From contig NZ_BDCK01000032.1 in assembly GCF_001613465.1 (NCBI RefSeq), positions 62,001 to 126,000 on the forward strand: a DNA stretch of 64,000 nucleotides, in the 5' to 3' direction. The translations under genes and the position numbers were made by a program. The first letter of the stretch is position 1; each line of letters starts with the position of its first letter. Shown piece by piece: positions 43,337 through 52,206 of this stretch. The notes under the pieces are model-generated. The model was not told the DNA's origin. It ran no database searches and saw only the letters and a program-made list of their open reading frames with translations. The stretch comes from Nocardia niwae NBRC 108934 = DSM 45340 (GTDB lineage: Bacteria > Actinomycetota > Actinomycetes > Mycobacteriales > Mycobacteriaceae).

Positions 43337-43657
43337 TCAGACCGGCAGCCAAGTGATCGCAGAGGGCACCCTCGATTCTGCCGTGGCTCTCGCCTCCTCA
43401 GCCGAACGGTGAGTCCCGGAATCAGGCCAGAATGACGCATCGTCGCGGTGGAGGCCATGGAACGAGACGTAGTAGGCATGTCCGTCCGCATCGAGGAATG
43501 GCTCCTCGCCCACCGCGAGTGTGCCCTCTTCTCGGGCCACCTCGTACCAGAAGTCGTAGTCGAGACGGATGACGAACACCGGCATGGGGACAGCGTCGGC
43601 ATACAGCCACGAACCTGTGGCTACGATCTCTCGGCCGTTCATGATGACCAGTGACAC
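43337..43657 (-). CDS. hypothetical small acidic protein
   Basis: A 106-residue soluble protein with an evident ordered composition (VFVIRLDYDFWYEVAREEGT, DADGHAYYVSFHGLHRDDA). No family recognised. GTG 43657 or the in-frame ATG 43642 could be the start; neither has a strong ribosome binding site. It is convergent with the MoxR operon, ending five bases from its stop. Confidence 0.6.
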   Translation of the reverse strand: MSLVIMNGREIVATGSWLYADAVPMPVFVIRLDYDFWYEVAREEGTLAVGEEPFLDADGHAYYVSFHGLHRDDASFWPDSGTHRSAEEARATAESRVPSAITWLPV

Positions 43658-43934
43658 CTACTGGCGGGCGCTCTGACGGTCTGCATGTCCACGTCTGCGA
43701 TTGCCGGCAGCGCTGCTGAGTCGAGTCCGGCCCTCGGCGTCGCGGACTCGAGCCGAGATGTCATACGCACATCTTAGTTGGCTGAAGTGCGGCGATGTCG
43801 GATACGAACGGCGAAGGCAGCACGCTCGGTGCGCGTACCGTTCGGTAGTGCGAGGGGTGGGTCGACGGCCGGAGGTCGCCCCTACCGAGGCTGCGCACGC
43901 GTTACCGAGGAGCTGAACAACCGCGGGAGGTGCT

Positions 43935-44048
43935 ATGACGTTCGCCGAGTTCGATCGGGTGCACGCCTTGCTCATGACCTTTTGCGCGTGGCGTCGGGCG
44001 CCCGTTCGGGTAGCACTGTCGGCTCGGGTCCGGAGCGGCACGTGGTGA
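43935..44048 (+). CDS. 37-residue leader ORF coupled to the PucR gene
   Basis: ATG 43935 follows a strong GGGAGG ribosome binding site at seven bases. The frame encodes 37 residues (MTFAEFDRVHALLMTFCAWR at its start, ending SGTW) and stops with TGA at 44046-44048, overlapping the GTG start of the regulator gene as GTGA. The arrangement suggests translational coupling. Whether the peptide has its own function is unknown; it could also be the remnant of a longer gene. Confidence 0.55.
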   Translation: MTFAEFDRVHALLMTFCAWRRAPVRVALSARVRSGTW

Positions 44049-45565
44049 CCTTGGACCGGTTGGCGAACGTCCTGAGTGGCTACGGGATCCGATTGCGGTT
44101 GGGTTCGGTTCCCCGGTCCACCCCACTGCGCAGCGTGGTGATCCACGGGACCGATCAGGAGCCCATGGAAACGGGCGACGTGCTGCTGGGGATCGGGGCA
44201 CGCTCGGTGCCGGAGGTGGTGGAATGGGCGGTCTCGGCGCGTGCGGTGGTCGCGCTTCTGCGTGGCGGCGCGGAGACCGAGACCGAGCCGGATGCCGAGG
44301 GCGTGGCGGTGCTGGTGGTCGATCCCGCGGTGGCCTGGAGCGAGCTGGCCGCGGTGGTCTACGGGTTGGTGCTGGAAGGGCGTGAGACCGAGGCCGGTCG
44401 CGGCCCGACCGACTTGTTCGCCTTGGCCGACAGTCTGGCCGAGGCTGTCGGGGGTGCGGTGACGATCGAGGACCGGCAGTCGCGCGTGCTGGCGTATTCG
44501 AAGCCGAAGCAGCACCTCGATCCCGCCCGCGTCGAGACGATCCTGAATAGGGAGGTGCCGCCGTGGTTGCGGGCACTCTTCGACGCGCGCGGTGTCTTCG
44601 CCCACTTGGCGGCCTCGGACGAGCCGTTGTTCGTGCCCGCGCAGGCGGAACGCGGTGTGACGGGGCGAATGGTCGTGGCCGTGCGCGTGGGCAGGCAACT
44701 GCTGGGTTCGGTATGGGTTTCGTGCCCGGCGCCGTTGCGTGGGGCTCGCCGCGCGGCCTTGGCCGACGGTGCGCGCACGGTGGCCCTGCACTTGTTGCGG
44801 TCGCGGGCCAGCGCGGACCTGGAACGGCAGGTGGAATCCGACCTGGTCATCCGGTTGCTGGAGGGCGCGGCGGACGCGGCGACGGTGGCCAGCAGACTGG
44901 GGTTGGCGCCGGAGGGCCTACGCGTGCTCGCGCTGCGGGCGCGCAGCGCGGACGAGCGTCACGCGGCGCTGCTGTTGATCTTCGAGCGAGCGACGACCGG
45001 ATTCGGCTGGTCCCGTTCGACCCGCAGCGCCTTGGTCGGCGACACCGTCTACACCGTGCTGCCCGCCGATCCCGCTGCGACGGCACGACGCTGGGTCGGC
45101 GACTTGGAAGCCGCACTGCCCGCGCGGATGACGGTGTCGGCCGGGGTCAGCGGTGTCGCGATGGCCACGGAATTGGCGGCGGCGCGCCGAGAGGCCGACG
45201 AGTGCCTGGCGCTGCACGAGGCCCGGCCGGCCGCTTCCCCGCCCCCCGCCTACGACGAGTCGTGGGACGAGATTCTGCTACAGCGGTTGCGCACCGCGGG
45301 GCTCGCCGGACGCGCCCCGGAGCGGGGGCCGGTGGCGGAATTGCGGCGCCACGACCGAGCGCACTCCACCCGGTACGTGGCGACGCTGCGCGCGTGGTTG
45401 CAGGCGCAAGGCGATCCCGCCCGGGCGGGCACCCAACTCGGCGTGCACGAGAACACCGTCCGCAACCGGCTGCGCAAGATGGCGGAGGTGACCGACCTCG
45501 GCTTGGACGATCCCCGCAAGCGTCTCGCCATGATGATCGAGCTCGCCGTCGCCGACACCGTCTGA
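44045..45565 (+). CDS. PucR/CdaR-family transcriptional regulator
   Basis: A 506-residue regulator. A central GGDEF-like/GAF-type region (about 130-300) is followed by the C-terminal PucR helix-turn-helix: LRAWLQAQGDPARAGTQLGV, then HENTVRNRLRKMAEVTDLGL. Family members control purine, amino-acid or sugar-acid catabolism. GTG 44045 is chosen because it overlaps the leader ORF stop codon and because no ribosome binding site precedes other in-frame starts; the open frame extends further upstream without a good start. Target genes are unknown. Confidence 0.85.
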   Translation: MTLDRLANVLSGYGIRLRLGSVPRSTPLRSVVIHGTDQEPMETGDVLLGIGARSVPEVVEWAVSARAVVALLRGGAETETEPDAEGVAVLVVDPAVAWSELAAVVYGLVLEGRETEAGRGPTDLFALADSLAEAVGGAVTIEDRQSRVLAYSKPKQHLDPARVETILNREVPPWLRALFDARGVFAHLAASDEPLFVPAQAERGVTGRMVVAVRVGRQLLGSVWVSCPAPLRGARRAALADGARTVALHLLRSRASADLERQVESDLVIRLLEGAADAATVASRLGLAPEGLRVLALRARSADERHAALLLIFERATTGFGWSRSTRSALVGDTVYTVLPADPAATARRWVGDLEAALPARMTVSAGVSGVAMATELAAARREADECLALHEARPAASPPPAYDESWDEILLQRLRTAGLAGRAPERGPVAELRRHDRAHSTRYVATLRAWLQAQGDPARAGTQLGVHENTVRNRLRKMAEVTDLGLDDPRKRLAMMIELAVADTV

Positions 45566-45680
45566 TCCCGCTGCGCTGTGCCATCGCCACAAATCTGCGC
45601 CGTCCGATTGTCGGATCAGCGCAACCGATCGTCTCCACGGCCACGCCACCATGGTGTCGAGCCACGAAGGAGGGATCGGA

Positions 45681-46259
45681 GTGAGGAACATTCAGGTACG
45701 CGACGTGATGCAGAGACCGGTCATCACCGTGCGGCGCGAGAATACGGCACGCGAGGCAGCGCTGCTGCTCGCCGGATCGGGCTACGCGGCACTGCCCGTT
45801 CTCGACGAGCACGACCGCCTCGTCGGGATGCTCACCAGCGGCGATCTGTTGCGGTCCGGAGAACTCGACGACGCGGTGGGTGCGGTGATGACCACGCCCG
45901 CGGTGTCACTGCCCCACAACGCGGCACCGGCCGAGGTGATGAGCAGGCTGGCGACACACGGACTGCGTAGTCTGCCGGTCGTCGACGCCGAGCAGCGCGT
46001 GGTCGGCATGTTCAGCCGCGGCGACGCGCTGCGGATCTTGCTCACCCCGGATGACGCGCTCGCGGCCGATGCGCAAAGCCTGCTCGATCAATACCGCGGC
46101 GCGCGGCGCTGGCAGGTCAGCGTCGAGGACGGCGACGCCACCATCTCCGGCCGGTTCGCCGACGAATCCGAACGACGCATCGCCATCGCCTTGGCCCGCA
46201 CCGTGCCGGGCATCCGCACCGCGAGCATCGCGCGGACACCCGCAGTAGCCGAGCATTGA
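45681..46259 (+). CDS. CBS-pair protein with BON-like C-terminus
   Basis: A 192-residue protein: two CBS motifs (RDVMQRPVITVRRENTAREA and ...AVGAVMTTPAVSLPHNAAPA) forming one Bateman module (about 1-120), then a BON-like segment (about 145-187: WQVSVEDGDATISGRFADES). CBS pairs sense adenine nucleotides; BON domains bind membranes or lipids. GTG 45681 has AAGGAGGGATC upstream. Similar proteins belong to the dormancy/hypoxia set in actinobacteria; that role is inferred. A DksA-type gene follows after 29 bases. Confidence 0.85.
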   Translation: MRNIQVRDVMQRPVITVRRENTAREAALLLAGSGYAALPVLDEHDRLVGMLTSGDLLRSGELDDAVGAVMTTPAVSLPHNAAPAEVMSRLATHGLRSLPVVDAEQRVVGMFSRGDALRILLTPDDALAADAQSLLDQYRGARRWQVSVEDGDATISGRFADESERRIAIALARTVPGIRTASIARTPAVAEH

Positions 46260-46288
46260 CCAACCACCCACCAGCCCTGGAGTCGACG

Positions 46289-46744
46289 ATGACCCACGCA
46301 GACCTCGTCTCACGCGCAAGCCTCACCGAACACCTACCCGCGTTGCGCGCCGCATTGATTCAGCAACGCAGCTTCCGCCTGCAACAGCTGGCCGAACTCG
46401 AAGCCGAAATCGAACGCGTGCGTGCACCCGCCGACGCGGCTGACGCGGCCAGACGCGAGGTCGACAGCAAACTGGCCGCGGCAGCGCGGCAAGCGCTCGC
46501 GGACATCGAGGCAGCTCTCATGCTCATCGCCACCGGGCGTTACGGCCGCTGCCGCCGCTGTAACGCCGAGATCTCGGTTCGCCTGCTGCGCACCATTCCC
46601 ACCACACAGTGGTGCTTGCGGTGCCATCGGCATCTCTCTTCCACCGACGGATCCCGCGTCGTGCGCGGTCAGCGGCCTGGGCAACCCTCCCGAGCGCCGC
46701 GACGCGGACGGCCGGCGAAACGAGAGAAGCTGGCCTTCCGTTGA
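46289..46744 (+). CDS. DksA/TraR-type zinc-finger protein
   Basis: A 151-residue protein with an N-terminal coiled-coil segment (RSFRLQQLAELEAEIERVRA) and a C4 zinc finger CRRCNAEISVRLLRTIPTTQ followed by WCLRCH, then a basic Arg/Lys/Pro tail. DksA/TraR proteins insert into the RNA polymerase secondary channel. ATG 46289 with GGAG six bases upstream is preferred to TTG 46256. It is 29 bases from the CBS-BON gene and probably co-transcribed. Confidence 0.85.
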   Translation: MTHADLVSRASLTEHLPALRAALIQQRSFRLQQLAELEAEIERVRAPADAADAARREVDSKLAAAARQALADIEAALMLIATGRYGRCRRCNAEISVRLLRTIPTTQWCLRCHRHLSSTDGSRVVRGQRPGQPSRAPRRGRPAKREKLAFR

Positions 46745-46871
46745 CCGGCTGATGCCCTCGTCCGGCACCGGGGCCGCCCGCTCGCCCGCGACGGCACCCT
46801 CGGCGGCGTTCGGGCGAGTGCTGTCGGACGCGCCCCTGCCGGACCGCTCGGTGAAGCTGTGTAGTGATTCC

Positions 46872-47738
46872 TCAGGCGGAACGGAACCGCAGCTCGACGT
46901 CGCCGAGGACCGGTGCGTCGTCGCGTTCGACCACGGTCGCGGCGATGGTGAGCACGTCGTCCTGACGCCAGATCCGGGTGCGGATCGTCTCGCCCGGGTA
47001 CAGCACCCCGGCGAAGCGGGCGCGGAAACCGGTGACGCGGCTCGTGTCGGAGTCGAGCACGGTGTCGGTCACGGTCTTGCAGACGATGCCGTAGGTGCAC
47101 AACCCGTGCAGGATCGGTGCGGGAAACCCGGCGGCGCGGGCGAATTCGGGGTCGGAGTGCAGCGGGTTGCGGTCGCCGGACATCCGGTAGAGCAGCGCCT
47201 GCTGCGGCAGCGTAGGCGTGGTGACGTCGAAATCCGGGGAGCGATCGGGTAATTCGGCCTTGGTGCTCGGTCCGCGCTCGCCGCCGAAACCGCCCTCGCC
47301 CTTGGCGAAGATGGAGGAGCGCTCGGTCCACAGCGGCGCTCCGTCGGAGCCGGTGACGGTGTGCTCCTGCACGATGACCGCGGCCGAACCCTTGTCCCAG
47401 ATCTCGGCGATCCGGCTGACCTTGGTCGCCTTGCCCGCCGCCGGGATCGGCCGGTGCACCTCGACCTCCTGATGACCGTGCACCACCTTCGCCAGGTCGA
47501 TCTCGACGCCGGGGAAGCTCACCCTGGGCGGCTCGGTCTCATGCACGGTCGCCGCGACGGTGGCGAAGGTGGGCAGCACCTGCGGTTCCCGATCGTCCAG
47601 ATAGCGCAACTCGGACGCGTCGGTCCAGCGCGTGCCCGCGCCGAGGCCCAGCTGATAGAGCTGCACGTCCGAGGGGGTCCAGGCGAACTCCCGGCTCGGC
47701 AGTTCCGCGCCGAGCGCGATCTTCGGGTCGATGGGCAT
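46872..47738 (-). CDS. hsd4B: ChsH3/Hsd4B-type MaoC enoyl-CoA hydratase
   Basis: A 288-residue double hot-dog protein of the MFE-2 hydratase type. The second half has the catalytic hydratase motif YRMSGDRNPLHSDPEFARAAGFPAPILHG (Asp/His pair in RNPLHSD). It hydrates steroid side-chain or methylated enoyl-CoAs; Rv3538 (ChsH3/Hsd4B) is the likely orthologue because it lies directly downstream of kstD, as in M. tuberculosis. Here the gap is 233 bases, without a recognised gene. Confidence 0.9.
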   Translation of the reverse strand: MPIDPKIALGAELPSREFAWTPSDVQLYQLGLGAGTRWTDASELRYLDDREPQVLPTFATVAATVHETEPPRVSFPGVEIDLAKVVHGHQEVEVHRPIPAAGKATKVSRIAEIWDKGSAAVIVQEHTVTGSDGAPLWTERSSIFAKGEGGFGGERGPSTKAELPDRSPDFDVTTPTLPQQALLYRMSGDRNPLHSDPEFARAAGFPAPILHGLCTYGIVCKTVTDTVLDSDTSRVTGFRARFAGVLYPGETIRTRIWRQDDVLTIAATVVERDDAPVLGDVELRFRSA

Positions 47739-47971
47739 CAGTTCTCCTTGTGCATGGTTGTGGATCGATCCGGCCTGCCCGCGCCGCGAGCGAGGCCGCG
47801 CAGGAACTCGGCACCGCCGGGGTTCGATCCTGCGCGTCCGGGCATCGGCCCGCCAGTGCGTCGTCCGTTCCGCGGGATCGTTGCGCGGCTATTCACCGGC
47901 CGGTGGAGGGATCGCGGTGCGGGCCGTTCCGGATACTGCCCGCGAGCCGTGGTTCGCACCGCGATCTCGTC

Positions 47972-49672
47972 TCACGCCCCCACGGTGGCGGCGGCGGGCT
48001 GGTGCTTCTTGCGCTCGACGATGTCAAGCACGGCGAGGTAGCCGAAGGCGATCGCGGGGCCGATGGTGGCGCCGGGCCCGGCATAGGTGTGGCCCATCAC
48101 CGGTGTGGAGCAGTTTCCGGAGGCGTACAACCCCTCGATGACGCTGCCGTCCTCGCGCAGCACCCGCCCGGCGGTGTCGGCCACCAGCCCGCCCTTGGTG
48201 CCCAGATCGCCCGGCACGATCTTGGCGGCGTAGTACGGGCCCTCCACCAGCGCGGCCAGGCACGGGTTGGGCCGCACGGTCGGATCGCCGTAGTACCGGT
48301 CGTAGTGGCTGTCGCCGCGGCCGAAGTCCTCGTCCTTCCCGGTCTCGGCGAAGTTGTTGAACCGGGTGACGGTCGCGGCCAGCTCGTCGGCGGGCACGCC
48401 GATCTTGCCAGCCAACTCCTCGATGCTGTCGGCCTTGACGATGAAGTCGTTTTCCATCCACCGGGATGGAAAACGCTGACCGGGCTGTAGCCCGGCGAAG
48501 ATGTAGCGGTTCCGGTAGCGCTGGTCGAACACCAGCCACGCGGGGATGTTCTCGCCCGGCCCCTCACCCTGCCCGTACTCGCCGCCGTACATGGTGTGCA
48601 CCGCCTCGACGTAAGGAGCGGACTCATTTCCGAATCGCTTGCCGTCGGCGTTCACCATGATGCTGCCGGGCAGATTCCGTTCGGCCAGCGCGAACCACGG
48701 TTTGCCGCCCTTGAAGATGGTCGGCCCCCACCAAGCGTCCTCCATGAAACCGATGGCCGCGCCCGCCGCCATGCCCGCTTGGATGCCGTCGCCGGTATTG
48801 GCGGCCGCGCCGGTAGTCCACTCGGTGGTGATGGGCTGGCGCTGGTATTTGGTGCGCATTTCCGCGTTGTGCTCGAAACCGCCGCTGCCGAGGACGACGC
48901 CGTAGCGGGCGGTGAAGGTGACCGGTTCGCCCTCGTGCAGCGCTTGGACGCCGGTGACAACGCCATCGGTGACGACGAGGTCGGTCATCGGGGTGTTCAG
49001 CAGAAGCGGCACGTTCGCGTCCATGAGCCCCTTGCGCATGCCCGCGATGATCGCCTGCCCCATGCCGACGATGTGTTTGCGAGTGAACTTGGCCCAGTAG
49101 GTGCGCGCGCCGACGCGCATCGCCCGGAGCATGCCCTTCGGATGACGCCGGATCAGATTGAGCCGGACGAAGTCGGCCTGCATGACCACCACGTTCAGCG
49201 GAGCCTTCGCGTACGGCGGCTCCAGGTTGAACCGCTCCTCGCCGAGGATCTTCGTGTCGAACGGCCTGGGCTCGCACGAGCGCCCCTCGGGCCGCCCGCC
49301 CGGCGCCTCCGGATGGTAGTCGGAGTATCCCGGCACCCAGGTCATCTTCAGCGGCGAGTGATCGAGCACGAAGTCCAGCGCTTCGGCGCCGCGGTCGATG
49401 TAGGTGTCGATCCGTTCGGCGGGCACGACGTCACCGATGATGCTGTGCAGGTAGGTCCGCGCGTCCTCGCGGTCGTCGGGCCGACCGGACGCGCGCAGCG
49501 CCTTGTTGCCCGGGATCCACACGCCGCCGCCGGAGCGCGCGGTCGACCCGCCGTAGTGCGCGGCCTTCTCGATGACCACCACGCTCAGGCCGTTGTGGGC
49601 CGCGGTGAGGGCGGCGGTCATGCCGGCGGCGCCGCTGCCGACCACCACCACGTCGTATTCCCGATCAGTCAT
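47972..49672 (-). CDS. kstD: 3-ketosteroid delta1-dehydrogenase
   Basis: A 566-residue FAD enzyme introducing the 1,2 double bond in ring A of 3-ketosteroids, the step that with KshA opens ring B. The Rossmann motif VVVGSGAAGMTAALTA, STARSGGGVWIPGN and the C-terminal GNCSTPVMGHTYAGPGATIG match KstD, with conserved active-site Tyr residues in the SDY and YGG regions. ATG 49672 has no ribosome binding site; TATAAC lies nine bases upstream and the KstR box begins one base before the ATG, so the message is probably (nearly) leaderless. Confidence 0.94.
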   Translation of the reverse strand: MTDREYDVVVVGSGAAGMTAALTAAHNGLSVVVIEKAAHYGGSTARSGGGVWIPGNKALRASGRPDDREDARTYLHSIIGDVVPAERIDTYIDRGAEALDFVLDHSPLKMTWVPGYSDYHPEAPGGRPEGRSCEPRPFDTKILGEERFNLEPPYAKAPLNVVVMQADFVRLNLIRRHPKGMLRAMRVGARTYWAKFTRKHIVGMGQAIIAGMRKGLMDANVPLLLNTPMTDLVVTDGVVTGVQALHEGEPVTFTARYGVVLGSGGFEHNAEMRTKYQRQPITTEWTTGAAANTGDGIQAGMAAGAAIGFMEDAWWGPTIFKGGKPWFALAERNLPGSIMVNADGKRFGNESAPYVEAVHTMYGGEYGQGEGPGENIPAWLVFDQRYRNRYIFAGLQPGQRFPSRWMENDFIVKADSIEELAGKIGVPADELAATVTRFNNFAETGKDEDFGRGDSHYDRYYGDPTVRPNPCLAALVEGPYYAAKIVPGDLGTKGGLVADTAGRVLREDGSVIEGLYASGNCSTPVMGHTYAGPGATIGPAIAFGYLAVLDIVERKKHQPAAATVGA

Positions 49673-49673
49673 G

Positions 49674-49687
49674 TAGAACACGTTATA
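49674..49687. promoter_or_regulatory. KstR operator between kstD and the hsaEGF operon
   Basis: TAGAACACGTTATA matches the KstR consensus with one changed arm base. It sits one base upstream of the kstD start, overlapping its probable -10 element, and 99 bases upstream of the divergent flavoprotein gene. Confidence 0.8.
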
Positions 49688-49786
49688 GAATGGACGCGCC
49701 ATTGGTCTATGTTGTGTGGCAGAAGACTTGCTCGACGTTCCGTTTGTCGAGGAAACTTGTTTCAGTTTCAGACCGGAGTTAAGAAC

Positions 49787-51409
49787 ATGGGCCTCGAATG
49801 GGACCTGGCCACCGACGTTGTCGTGGTCGGATACGGCGCCGCGGGTGCGGCGGCCGCGCTGGAAGCGACCGCGGCGGGCGCGCAGGTGCTGGTGCTCGAA
49901 CGCTTCGCCGGAGGCGGGACGTCGGCGCTGTCCGGCGGGATCATCTACGCGGGCGGCGGCACTTCGGTGCAGCGTGCGGCCGGGGTGGACGACAGCCCGG
50001 AGGCCATGTACGCCTATCTCGAGCGCGAAGTCGGCGACGCGGTCGCCCCGGAGACGCTGCGCCGGTTCGTCGACGAGAGCCCGGAACTGATCGAGTGGCT
50101 GAAGGCGCACGGAGTCCCATTCGAAGCATCGCTGTGCCCGTACAAGACGTCCTACCCCAACGACCGCTACTACCTGTACTACTCCGGCAGCGAGATCTCC
50201 GGCGCGTTCCGCGACATCCCGGCCGCTCAGCGCGGGCATCGGGTGAAGGGCAGGGGAACGTCGGGCAAGAAGCTCACCGGCCCGCTCGCCGCCGCGGCGT
50301 CCCGCGCGGGCGTCCGGGTGGAAACCCTCACCCGGGTAACCCGTTTGATCACCGACGGCGCCGGCGCGGTGATCGGCGTGGAATGCCACACGCTGCGCGA
50401 CGCGCCCGGCCGGGTCCGGGACCGCTACACCGGCATGGCGAAGATCGCGGCCAAGCCAGGCATCTACTATCCGCCGCTGCGACGGTCGCTGGAACAGCGG
50501 CTGGATGGGCTGGAACGCCGGTACGGCAGGACGATCCGGGTGCTCGCGCGGCGCGGGGTGGTGCTGAGCGCGGGCGGGTTCATCGCCAATCGCGACATGG
50601 TGCGGCAGTACGCGCCAGCGTTCCACGGTGGTCTCGCCCTCGGCACCACCGCCGACGACGGCAGCGGCATCCTGATGGCACAGCAGGTCGGCGCGGCGGT
50701 GGATCACATGGACAATGTCTCCGCGTGGCGCTTCCTGCTGCCGCCCAGTGCGTTCACCGGCGCGCTGCTGGTGGACGCCGGCGGACGGCGGGTCATCGAC
50801 GAGACGCGCTACGGCGCGGCGGTCGGCAACGCGCTGATCACCGAACACGGCGGCAAGGGCTGGCTCCTGGCCGACGAGCCGCTGATGCGCACGGCCATCG
50901 GGCAGATCGGCAAGCAGGGCGCCTGGTTCCAGCGCGGGCAGTTCGAGACCATGCGGCGCACCGCCGTTCGCGGCGCGACGCTGGAAGAAGCCGCCGCCAA
51001 GGCGGGCATTGATCCCGCCGGGCTGCGCGCGACGGTCGACGCGCACAACACCGCGATCGAGACCGGCGCCCCCGATCCGGTCGGCAAGCCCGCCGAGTTC
51101 ACCAATCCGGTGCGCACCGGCCCGTTCTGGCTGTTGGATGTGGGCATCAAACCGAGCCTGACCAATCCGTGCCCCATGCTCACCCTCGGCGGCGTCGTCG
51201 TGGACGAGCGCACCGGCGCGGTCAAGACGGCTGAGGGCGCCGACATTCCCGGACTCTTCGCCGCCGGGCGCACCGCGATCGGCGTCTGCTCCAGGTCCTA
51301 TGTCAGCGGGCTGTCGCTGTCGGACTGCATCTTCTCCGGCCGCAGGGCAGGCCGGTCCGCCGCGGGCGAGCAGGTCTCGGCGCTCGATAAAGCAACGGAA
51401 GGAAACTAG
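49787..51409 (+). CDS. KstD-like FAD-binding dehydrogenase (steroid cluster paralogue)
   Basis: A 540-residue flavoprotein of the KstD/fumarate-reductase FAD family. It has VVGYGAAGAAAALEATAAGA, GGTSALSGGIIYAGGGTS and a C-terminal FAD segment GLFAAGRTAIGVCSRSYVSG, but in place of the KstD active-site GHTYAGPG it has a different ending (SYVSGLSLSDCIFSGRRAG). It therefore probably acts on another steroid double bond (for example a delta4 or a degradation intermediate) rather than duplicating kstD. ATG 49787 has CGGAG upstream; hsaE starts one base after its stop codon. Confidence 0.88.
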   Translation: MGLEWDLATDVVVVGYGAAGAAAALEATAAGAQVLVLERFAGGGTSALSGGIIYAGGGTSVQRAAGVDDSPEAMYAYLEREVGDAVAPETLRRFVDESPELIEWLKAHGVPFEASLCPYKTSYPNDRYYLYYSGSEISGAFRDIPAAQRGHRVKGRGTSGKKLTGPLAAAASRAGVRVETLTRVTRLITDGAGAVIGVECHTLRDAPGRVRDRYTGMAKIAAKPGIYYPPLRRSLEQRLDGLERRYGRTIRVLARRGVVLSAGGFIANRDMVRQYAPAFHGGLALGTTADDGSGILMAQQVGAAVDHMDNVSAWRFLLPPSAFTGALLVDAGGRRVIDETRYGAAVGNALITEHGGKGWLLADEPLMRTAIGQIGKQGAWFQRGQFETMRRTAVRGATLEEAAAKAGIDPAGLRATVDAHNTAIETGAPDPVGKPAEFTNPVRTGPFWLLDVGIKPSLTNPCPMLTLGGVVVDERTGAVKTAEGADIPGLFAAGRTAIGVCSRSYVSGLSLSDCIFSGRRAGRSAAGEQVSALDKATEGN

Positions 51410-51410
51410 C

Positions 51411-52196
51411 GTGCTGTCCGACGCGGTACGAATCGAACTGGCCGACGAACTCGAGCGCGCGGAGCGCGAACGGGTGGCGATCGATCCGCTGATCGCCCGC
51501 CACCCCGACATCGACGTGGTCGACGCCTACGAGATCCAGCTGATCAACATCCGGCGCAGGCTCGACGGGGGCGCGCGCGTGGTCGGGCACAAAGTGGGAC
51601 TGTCCTCCGAGGCCATGCAGCGGATGATGGGCGTGGACGAGCCCGACTACGGGCACCTGCTCGCGGAAATGGAAGTTTACGAGGATGTTCCGGTCGAGGC
51701 GGGCCGCTACTTGTTTCCCCGGGTGGAGGTGGAGGTCGGGTTCGTGCTCGGCGCCGACCTGCCCGGCGCGGAATGCACCGAAGCGGACGTGCTCGCCGCC
51801 ACGGTCGCCTTCGCACCCGCGATCGAGCTGATCGACTCGCGGATCAAGGACTGGAATATCGGCCTCGCCGACACCATCTCCGACAACGCGTCCTCCGCCG
51901 GTTTCGTGCTCGGCGCCCAGCGTGTCGCGCCGAAGGACATCGACGTCAAGGCCATCGACGCGGTGCTCACCCGCAACGGCGAGGTGGTCGCCGAGGGCCG
52001 CAGCGACGCCGTGCTCGGCGATCCGGTGATCGCGGTGGCCTGGCTGGCGCGCAAGGTCGCGAGCTTCGGCGTCCGGTTGAAGGCCGGTGACATCGTGCTG
52101 CCCGGCTCGTGCACCCGCGCCATCGACGCCCGTCCGGGCGATGACTTCCACGCCGAGTTCGCCGGACTCGGCTCTGTCCGTCTGCAATTCATCTAG
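51411..52196 (+). CDS. hsaE: HsaE, 2-hydroxypentadienoate-type hydratase
   Basis: A 261-residue FAH-superfamily hydratase. Conserved features include VVGHKVGLSSEAMQ, the metal-site acidic cluster in YLFPRVEVEVGFVLG, and IKDWNIGLADTISDNASSAG. It hydrates 2-hydroxyhexa-2,4-dienoate from HsaD cleavage to 4-hydroxy-2-oxohexanoate. GTG 51411 follows AAGGAA and sits one base after the flavoprotein gene. First of the hsaE-hsaG-hsaF set (Rv3536c-like). Confidence 0.93.
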   Translation: MLSDAVRIELADELERAERERVAIDPLIARHPDIDVVDAYEIQLINIRRRLDGGARVVGHKVGLSSEAMQRMMGVDEPDYGHLLAEMEVYEDVPVEAGRYLFPRVEVEVGFVLGADLPGAECTEADVLAATVAFAPAIELIDSRIKDWNIGLADTISDNASSAGFVLGAQRVAPKDIDVKAIDAVLTRNGEVVAEGRSDAVLGDPVIAVAWLARKVASFGVRLKAGDIVLPGSCTRAIDARPGDDFHAEFAGLGSVRLQFI

Positions 52197-52206
52197 GGAG
52201 GCTGTC

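Noticed and set aside
43778..44041. Upstream extension of the PucR reading frame
   Set aside because: The extension lacks a ribosome binding site and family similarity, while a well-formed leader ORF occupies the region in another frame.
47972..51511. A 1179-codon minus-strand frame extending kstD through the divergent flavoprotein gene
   Set aside because: The upstream part is antisense to a clearly coding flavoprotein; kstD begins at 49672 with a family-typical N-terminus.
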